From an uncultured Campylobacter sp. (lineage in GTDB: Bacteria > Campylobacterota > Campylobacteria > Campylobacterales > Campylobacteraceae): 9,054 nucleotides of DNA. The translations under genes and the position numbers were made by a program. Shown one piece after another: positions 1 through 4,937 of this stretch; the first letter of the stretch is position 1; each line of letters opens with the position of its first letter. The stretch covers positions 1-9,054 of the forward strand of contig NZ_CALIBB010000153.1 of assembly GCF_938045595.1 (NCBI RefSeq). Reading direction: 5' to 3'. The notes beneath the pieces are model-generated. The model did no database searches. It was not told where the DNA came from and worked only from the letters and a program-made list of their open reading frames with translations.

Positions 1-1479
1 GGTATCACTCCGCCGTTAAATGCCTTGCTGACGCGCACGCTGATGGCTAACGCGCTATTTTTGCACGATCATCCGGTGCATTTTTATCAACTTCACGGGC
101 TTGATTTCGTAGATGTAGTAAGCGCGCTTAGCGCCGATCCTAAAAAAGCAAGCGAAGAGGCGTTTAAATACTGCGACACCCCTTATGCGTGCGGCGCGGA
201 TAAACTAAAAGAGGTACAAGATCGCGTAGGCGCTTTCGTTAAAAAGGGCGCTTTGGGGCCTTTTGCCAATGCCTACTTTGGTCATCCTACATATAAGCTT
301 AGCCCGGAGCAAAATTTGATCGCTCTTTCGCACTATCTTGAGTGTTTGCGCATTCAGCGCACGGCGGCTCAGATGATGGCGATATTCGGTGCGAAACAGC
401 CTCATCCGCAAAGCCTCACCGTAGGCGGCGTAACCTGCGTGATGGATATCCTAAGCCCTGCAAGACTGGGCGAATATATGTCTAAATTTAAAGAGGTCGC
501 AGACTTCGTAAATCGTGCCTACTATCCTGATCTCGTAATGGCTGCGAAGGCTTACGGCAACGAGCCTAGCGTGCTAAACGATATCGGCGTGGCAAATTTA
601 TGGACTCATCAAGAATTTCAGCTTTCAAAGAACGAATGGCTATTTCAAAGTGGCATGATTATGAACGGCGATATTAGCAAGGTTTTGGAGCTCGATGAGA
701 ACAAGATTACCGAGGAGGCAACGCATGCGTGGTATAAAAACGATGCGGCGCTCCATCCTTACGACGGCGAGCAGGAGCCGAATTATACGGGTCTTCAGGA
801 CGGACAGAGCATCGACGCGCACGGCAAAGAAGCGCATACGAAGGTGCTCGATACCCAGGGCAAATACACCTGGATCAAGGCTCCGCGCTACGACGGCAAG
901 CCGCTTCAGGTAGGACCGCTTGCAAATATCATGGTAAATTACGCTAAGAAAAACGAGCGCGTCGTAAAGGTCGTGGATCAATTCCTAAAAGACGCCGGCT
1001 TGCCGCTTGAGGCGGTGTTTTCGACGCTTGGACGAACGGCGTGCCGTATGATCGAGGCTAAAGTCGTAGCCGACAACGGACTGATTGCGCTAGAAAATTT
1101 GATCGCAAATATCAAAAGCGGCGATACCGAAACCTGCGCAAAATATGTAATCGATAACTCCAAAGAGTACAAAGGTCGCTATATCGGTCACGTGCCGCGC
1201 GGCGCACTTAGCCACTGGTGCAGGATCGAAAAGGGCGTCATCAAAAACTGGCAGGCGGTCGTGCCATCTACTTGGAACGCCACTCCGAAGGATAAAGACG
1301 GCGCTATGGGTGCTTACGAATCCTGCTTGATCGGACTTAAGCTTGCCGATCTTTCCAAACCGCTAGAGATCATCCGCCGCATCCATTCATTCGATCCTTG
1401 CATCGCCTGCGCCGTGCACGTAATGGACGCTAAAGGGGCGGAGCTTGGCTGCTATAGGGTAGATCCCAGCAAAGGATAA
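1..1479 (+). CDS. hydB: [NiFe]-hydrogenase large subunit HydB, 3' part (5' end outside window)
   Basis: This is the catalytic subunit of a membrane-bound uptake [NiFe]-hydrogenase, which splits H2 in the periplasm together with the FeS subunit HydA. The frame is open from base 1 (GITPPLNALL...), so the TTG at 25 is not the start; 492 codons are visible and roughly the first 80 residues, including the N-terminal RxCGxC nickel motif, lie upstream. The C-terminal nickel motif DPCIACAVH is intact, with Cys at window codons 467 and 470 (1399-1401, 1408-1410). Established for the family: the maturation protease cuts after the His of this motif (codon 473), here releasing a 19-residue tail beginning VMDAKG. 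The stop at 1477-1479 is 3 bp before hydC. The gene has no low-complexity insert, unlike hydD and hypF downstream, and only five RAATTY sites. Identification is very secure. Confidence 0.97.
   Translation, partial: GITPPLNALLTRTLMANALFLHDHPVHFYQLHGLDFVDVVSALSADPKKASEEAFKYCDTPYACGADKLKEVQDRVGAFVKKGALGPFANAYFGHPTYKLSPEQNLIALSHYLECLRIQRTAAQMMAIFGAKQPHPQSLTVGGVTCVMDILSPARLGEYMSKFKEVADFVNRAYYPDLVMAAKAYGNEPSVLNDIGVANLWTHQEFQLSKNEWLFQSGMIMNGDISKVLELDENKITEEATHAWYKNDAALHPYDGEQEPNYTGLQDGQSIDAHGKEAHTKVLDTQGKYTWIKAPRYDGKPLQVGPLANIMVNYAKKNERVVKVVDQFLKDAGLPLEAVFSTLGRTACRMIEAKVVADNGLIALENLIANIKSGDTETCAKYVIDNSKEYKGRYIGHVPRGALSHWCRIEKGVIKNWQAVVPSTWNATPKDKDGAMGAYESCLIGLKLADLSKPLEIIRRIHSFDPCIACAVHVMDAKGAELGCYRVDPSKG
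1471..1476 (+). promoter_or_regulatory. Ribosome binding site of hydC
   Basis: AAAGGA, formed by the last two sense codons of hydB, lies 6 nt before the hydC ATG at 1483. It fixes the hydC start and ties its translation to the end of hydB. Confidence 0.6.
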
Positions 1480-1482
1480 ACG

Positions 1483-2157
1483 ATGAAAAAAAGATTTGCG
1501 GAATACGAGTTCTCCATCGGTCTTAGGCTCACGCACTGGCTACGCGCGCTTTGCATTACGATTTTGGTGATCACCGGATATTACATCGCCTTTGTTTTCA
1601 CCGCGCCCGAGGTAAATCCCGAGCCGGTGCTTTTCATGCAGGCTAAATTTAGATTCGTGCATCTGATCTTCGGCTTTGCGATGATCGGCGCGGCGATCTT
1701 TAAAACTTATCTTTTCTTCTTCGATAAAAAGAGCAGAAAAGAGCTTTTAAGCATCAAGGATTTTTTTAGCCCGCGCGTCTGGATAGCTCAGATCAAATAC
1801 TATATCTTTTTGGGTGAGCACCCGCATCTTCGCGGCGTTTATAACCCATTGCAGTTCATATCATATCTGGGCTTTTATCTAGTATTGTTCGTAATCTGCC
1901 TAACGGGCATGATATTATATGTACACGTCTATCACGAGGGGCTCGGCGGCGCGTTATACGGGCTCTTGCGCCCGCTGGAAGCGGCGATGGGTGGTCTAAG
2001 TGAAGTGCGAATGATACATCATCTTTGCATGAATATCATCATAATCTTCGTGCCGATCCACGTCTATATGGCGGTCTTTAACGCCGTCAAGGGCAGGGAC
2101 GGCGCGATGGATGCGATCGTAAGCGGCTATAAATTTAAAAAGGAAGAGCACGCTTGA
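1483..2157 (+). CDS. hydC: [NiFe]-hydrogenase di-haem cytochrome b subunit HydC
   Basis: This is the 224-residue membrane anchor that takes electrons from HydA/HydB and reduces menaquinone. Four hydrophobic segments are visible, at about residues 21-40, 58-80, 126-147 and 181-200. Candidate haem b ligands are His18 (in LTHW), His60 (in FVHL), His179/His180 (in MIHHL) and His193 (in PIHVY). This pattern matches the HupC/HyaC/HydC family, and Wolinella succinogenes HydC in particular. Length is normal for the family and there is no insert. The ATG at 1483 has a good Shine-Dalgarno sequence. The gene ends in TGA at 2155-2157, overlapping the TTG start of hydD by 4 bp. It is part of the hydABCD(E) operon. 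Confidence 0.97.
   Translation: MKKRFAEYEFSIGLRLTHWLRALCITILVITGYYIAFVFTAPEVNPEPVLFMQAKFRFVHLIFGFAMIGAAIFKTYLFFFDKKSRKELLSIKDFFSPRVWIAQIKYYIFLGEHPHLRGVYNPLQFISYLGFYLVLFVICLTGMILYVHVYHEGLGGALYGLLRPLEAAMGGLSEVRMIHHLCMNIIIIFVPIHVYMAVFNAVKGRDGAMDAIVSGYKFKKEEHA
2140..2146 (+). promoter_or_regulatory. Ribosome binding site of hydD (decides a TTG start)
   Basis: AAGGAAG lies 7 nt before TTG 2154-2156, which overlaps the hydC stop (TTGA). No ATG is present nearby. The product then begins MRVLVLGIGN, the exact family N-terminus, which supports TTG over the GTG two codons later. Confidence 0.6.
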
Positions 2158-3032
2158 GGGTGCTGGTACTGGGTATCGGCAACGTCATCTACGCGGACGA
2201 GGGCATAGGCGTGCACTTCGTCCGCGCGCTCGCGCAGAACTATAAATTTTATCCTAAAGCCGCCGCACGAAATTCTATGGCGGGCGAGGATTTCGCGGCG
2301 CAGAATTTCATGCAAAATTCCGCCCAAGTCTCTGCGATACAAAATTCTACCTCGCAAAATTCCATAGAGCGCGACTCCTTGCAAAATTTTGCGGATGAGA
2401 ATTCTATCTTTGAGCAAAATTTCGCGACAGTAAATTTAGACCGAAATTCTACCGCTCAAAATTCCGCCGAGCAGAATTCCGCTTCAAATTTTACTTCGCA
2501 AAATTCCGTCATAAATTCCGCAGTGCAAAGCTCTATCAATTCGGACTTTGTCGCCGAAAATTCCGCCGCGCCGAGCAACAGCGCGGATCAGATCCGCTTT
2601 ATCGACGGCGGGACGCTGGCTAGCTTTTTGATGCCTACGATGGCGGAATTTGATGAAATTTTGCTCGTAGATTGCATAGACGCAGACGGCGCAAAGAGCG
2701 GCGAGGTGTATTTTTTCAACTACGACGCAATGCCTAAGCAGATCAGCTGGAGCGGCTCGGCGCACGAGGTCGAAATGCTTCAAACCCTGCAGATGATGGA
2801 TCTTTGCGGCGATCTGCCTCATGTTAAAATTCTAGCGGTCGTGCCGCAGCGCATCGAGGAAGCAAGCTTTAAGCTAAGCTCCGTGATTTTAGAGTCCTCA
2901 AAAACCATGGAAAAAACGGCGCTTAAGTACCTATCGGATCTTGGTTTCGCGCATGAAAAAATCGCCGATCTTAGCGCCCAAGATATCGCGGATCGATTTG
3001 CAAAAAGGGGGCGAGATGATAGTAGCATATGA
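2154..3032 (+). CDS. hydD: Hydrogenase maturation endopeptidase HydD with a 111-residue low-complexity insert
   Basis: This is a HybD/HyaD/HydD-type nickel-dependent protease (292 aa) that trims the C-terminal tail of HydB once nickel is bound. Visible conserved parts are LGIGN (residues 6-10), ADEGIG (14-19), IDGGTL (150-155), LLVDCID (170-176) and SGSAHEVEMLQ (200-210). By alignment from memory to E. coli HybD (Glu16, Asp62, His93), the metal ligands are Glu16, Asp173 and His204. The last two are displaced by the same 111 residues. The extra segment spans about residues 35-146, between the first helix (QNYKFYP) and the strand IRFIDGGT, and is rich in Asn, Ser, Gln and Ala. Without it the protein would be 181 aa, a normal size. 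Start is TTG 2154, overlapping hydC by 4 bp; the 3' end overlaps hydE by 17 bp. The core looks functional. Confidence 0.93.
   Translation: MRVLVLGIGNVIYADEGIGVHFVRALAQNYKFYPKAAARNSMAGEDFAAQNFMQNSAQVSAIQNSTSQNSIERDSLQNFADENSIFEQNFATVNLDRNSTAQNSAEQNSASNFTSQNSVINSAVQSSINSDFVAENSAAPSNSADQIRFIDGGTLASFLMPTMAEFDEILLVDCIDADGAKSGEVYFFNYDAMPKQISWSGSAHEVEMLQTLQMMDLCGDLPHVKILAVVPQRIEEASFKLSSVILESSKTMEKTALKYLSDLGFAHEKIADLSAQDIADRFAKRGRDDSSI
2256..2591 (+). repeat. In-frame Asn/Ser-rich insert in hydD: dense RAATTY array
   Basis: This 336-bp segment of hydD encodes residues 35-146 and holds 16 RAATTY hexamers, starting at 2270, 2303, 2315, 2342, 2357, 2384, 2399, 2417, 2432, 2444, 2459, 2474, 2486, 2501, 2513 and 2558. 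Ten are AAATTC or GAATTC. All sixteen sit in one codon phase, so AAT encodes Asn followed by Ser, Phe or Leu (QNS, QNF, ENS, RNS). Of 18 Asn codons 17 are AAT. Neighbouring copies are mostly 12, 15, 18 or 27 nt apart. A common extended form is GCAAAATTYYGC, which at 2381-2392 is a perfect 12-nt palindrome. There is no stop and no frame change. Confidence 0.85.
3006..3011 (+). promoter_or_regulatory. Ribosome binding site of hydE
   Basis: AGGGGG lies 4 nt before ATG 3016, inside the end of hydD. It favours ATG 3016 over upstream in-frame starts at 2941 (TTG) and 2953 (ATG), which would lengthen the overlap with hydD to 80-90 bp. Confidence 0.5.
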
Positions 3033-4653
3033 GTTTAACTACCTTAATGAAAACGCGCTGATAGCGCACTTCTTGCTGTTTTATGCTCGCAAAAGCGCAC
3101 TTGAGTTTTGCCTAAAAAAAGAGGCGAGCCTAATAAGCCTTTTCGTGCGCGGCGGCGAGGATGAAATTTTAAAATTTAGCGACGAGGCGATGCCGCTGAT
3201 TCCAAACTCCATATTTTTGGCAAAATCCTCCGTGCGCGTGGTGGACGAGGGCGGCGCCGAAGCGAAAGCGCTGAAATTTAACGGCACATTTGAAGATGCC
3301 TCCTCGAGCGATTTAAACAAATTTTTCGAGGATGAAATTTCAAACGCCCGTAGCGCGGCTAAATTTAATAACTTTACTCCGCGAGTGATGAAGGAATACC
3401 TCGCTCGAGCCGAGCCGTCTCAAAACGAATTCGGAATAATAAGCAGCGCCGACGTGCTTCATGAGGGAAAATTTAAAGCGGTATGCAGGGATAATTTCGC
3501 CCGCTTACTGGAGTTTTGCCGCATAAACTTATTTCATGCTCAGCAGGTGCAGATTAAGCGCGGTGGCGCAACTTTCACGCTCAAGGCGGACGTGGATTTT
3601 AGTGCCGATTTTTTAATAGCTGCGGGAGTGGGCGCGCTGGATGAGATTTTTGTGAGCGATGAAAAGAGCAAAATCGCGCTCGCAGCCTTCGAAAAGCCGC
3701 TCATAAGCCTAAAAACCAATGCGATCTTTAGAAAAAATCACGAGGACGCGCCTAAATTTTTTGATGTAAAGCTTGCGGGCGACATATTCGTGTTTGCGCT
3801 GGTGCGCGCTTTGGCAAGCGACGGGATCTATTTTTTAAGCGCAAAATGCGAAAGCGCGGCACAAAAAGATAAAATTTTTAAAGTCGCGCCGCTTCAAAAC
3901 GGCTTTTTGATCGTGCAAAACGAGGACTTTTTAAGCGACGCCACAAGCGCTTATCTGAAAAACTCAAAGGACAAAAACTCCGCTCTTTTTGCGCTTACGT
4001 GCCGCGAAAAGGGGCTTTTAAATGATCCCAAAAAACGGGTTTTGCGCTGCTTTTTGGGCGCGGACGCGGATGATGAGATTGCAATTTATGGCGAAAGCTC
4101 CAAAAAAATTCTGCTTAAATTTGATCTGCCGCGCAGTTTTGACGAGCTTAGGGCTCAAATTTGCGCGGATGAGACGGGCGCGAAGCTGCTTGAAAATTTC
4201 AGCGCCAAATTTAACGTAAACGCCGCGAAAATCGATGAAATTTTAAAAAGCGCAAACGCGGGATTTCACAGCATCTTTAGCGTCGCCGCGCAGCTTATCT
4301 GGGGGCGCGATGTGGCGTTTTTGATAGCGAGCGCGGAGGATTTTGCGGGCGGCAAAGGGGTGCGGCTTGATTTTTGCACGGACGAGCGCGGCTGCGTGCA
4401 AGCGGATAAAATTTTGCGCTCGGCGATGAGCTATGCGCTCGCAGGCGCCAATGAAAAGCTGTTTGCGTTCGGATTTTTCGATAGTTTGGGCTACTTTTTA
4501 AGCGATCTGGCGGATGAGCGCAAAGAGGACTTTGACGTTTTGATCTTCGGCGGCACGATGTTTAGCGGGCGCAAATTTGCGGATTTGATGCTTAAGCTTT
4601 GCAAAAATTTTGACGCGAGCTTTAGCGACAGCTTCGCGCTTCAAGCTCGCTAG
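3016..4653 (+). CDS. hydE: Hydrogenase accessory protein HydE (epsilonproteobacterial type, HypF-like)
   Basis: This is a 545-residue soluble protein in the place of hydE in Wolinella, Helicobacter and Campylobacter hyd operons, where a gene of this name after hydD is needed for hydrogenase activity (H. pylori HP0635 as I recall). It is not the radical-SAM HydE. No classical catalytic motif is visible. Parts resemble HypF: residues 43-79 (ISLFVRGGEDE...LAKSSVRVV) read like the second half of an acylphosphatase fold; residues 416-453 (GFHSIFSVAAQLI ... GVRLDF) parallel HypF LGRLFDAFAAVI; residues 508-526 (VLIFGGTMFSGRKFADLML) parallel the HypF/Kae1 C-terminal GGVxxNR segment. This suggests a degenerate HypF relative; that is my inference. 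Start ATG 3016 has an adjacent Shine-Dalgarno; it overlaps hydD by 17 bp. About 20 RAATTY sites are scattered through it, but no obvious insert is present. Confidence 0.8.
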   Translation: MIVAYEFNYLNENALIAHFLLFYARKSALEFCLKKEASLISLFVRGGEDEILKFSDEAMPLIPNSIFLAKSSVRVVDEGGAEAKALKFNGTFEDASSSDLNKFFEDEISNARSAAKFNNFTPRVMKEYLARAEPSQNEFGIISSADVLHEGKFKAVCRDNFARLLEFCRINLFHAQQVQIKRGGATFTLKADVDFSADFLIAAGVGALDEIFVSDEKSKIALAAFEKPLISLKTNAIFRKNHEDAPKFFDVKLAGDIFVFALVRALASDGIYFLSAKCESAAQKDKIFKVAPLQNGFLIVQNEDFLSDATSAYLKNSKDKNSALFALTCREKGLLNDPKKRVLRCFLGADADDEIAIYGESSKKILLKFDLPRSFDELRAQICADETGAKLLENFSAKFNVNAAKIDEILKSANAGFHSIFSVAAQLIWGRDVAFLIASAEDFAGGKGVRLDFCTDERGCVQADKILRSAMSYALAGANEKLFAFGFFDSLGYFLSDLADERKEDFDVLIFGGTMFSGRKFADLMLKLCKNFDASFSDSFALQAR

Positions 4654-4664
4654 ATTGGGCATAT

Positions 4665-4814
4665 ATGCGAATTTTCGGCAAAGCTTCAAAGTCTTATCCG
4701 CAAAACAGCGAGTTGTGCGGACATTGCGGCGCCGATAGCTGCGTCATGCTGGTAAGCTTAGCGCAAACGAGACCTCGCGAAATTTCAAAAAAGCGGCAAA
4801 GGGCGCGGGCGTGA
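4665..4814 (+). CDS. Possible 49-aa cysteine-containing small protein
   Basis: ATG 4665 opens a 49-codon frame 11 bp after hydE. The predicted peptide has a compact cysteine cluster, LCGHCGADSC (Cys18, Cys21, Cys26), then a basic tail (RPREISKKRQRARA). The CxxCxxxxC spacing could bind a metal, but I do not recognise a family. There is no clear Shine-Dalgarno sequence before the ATG. Its TGA at 4812-4814 overlaps a GTG at 4811 that opens a 38-codon frame to 4927 (MKEQILLILEHILHRP...), which has no recognisable features. The pair could be remnants of a decayed gene, real micro-genes, or chance. Confidence is low. Confidence 0.3.
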   Translation: MRIFGKASKSYPQNSELCGHCGADSCVMLVSLAQTRPREISKKRQRARA

Positions 4815-4820
4815 AGGAAC

Positions 4821-4850
4821 AAATTTTATTAATTTTAGAGCATATTTTGC
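4821..4850 (+). promoter_or_regulatory. AT-rich patch, possible promoter region of hypF
   Basis: About 30 bp dominated by A and T (containing TTTATTAATTTTAG then CATATTTTGC) stand out in an otherwise GC-balanced gap, about 90-115 bp before hypF. Campylobacter sigma-70 promoters rely on a -10 box preceded by periodic T-rich tracts rather than a -35 box; TATTTT near 4842-4847 is only a loose -10 candidate. This is weak evidence. Confidence 0.2.
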
Positions 4851-4937
4851 ACCGCCCGGTACGTTTTGTCCGCTTGCCGCGAGCGCAACTTGCTTGCAAA
4901 ACAGCTCCTGCGGCGCGCAATTTATGAAAGCACATAC

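Larger units (their letters stand above)
4654..4937. other. 284-bp hydE-hypF gap, no established gene
   Basis: This is the only non-overlapping gap of any size in the window. It holds two tiny candidate ORFs (4665-4814 and 4811-4927) and an AT-rich patch (4821-4850), but no tRNA, no convincing hairpin with a U-tract, and no long inverted repeat that I can see. The hypF frame is also open for a short distance upstream of its ATG, but conserved HypF sequence begins only after 4938. Confidence 0.6.

Noticed and set aside
25..1479. TTG at 25 as start of hydB
   Set aside because: The frame is open to base 1 and the upstream residues GITPPLNA fit the family, so this is an internal codon.
2256..2591. 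Asn-Ser-Thr strings as N-glycosylation sequons (PglB type D/E-x-N-x-S/T)
   Set aside because: Only one perfect match is evident (DRNST), most pairs are NS followed by a non-Ser/Thr residue, and HydD acts in the cytoplasm where PglB does not.
2256..2591. CRISPR array
   Set aside because: The repeated unit is only 6-12 nt, spacing is 12-27 nt in multiples of three, and the segment is inside an intact reading frame.
2956..3011. Homopolymer runs (six A, five G) as a phase-variation switch
   Set aside because: The runs are too short; Campylobacter phase variation typically uses G/C tracts of eight or more.
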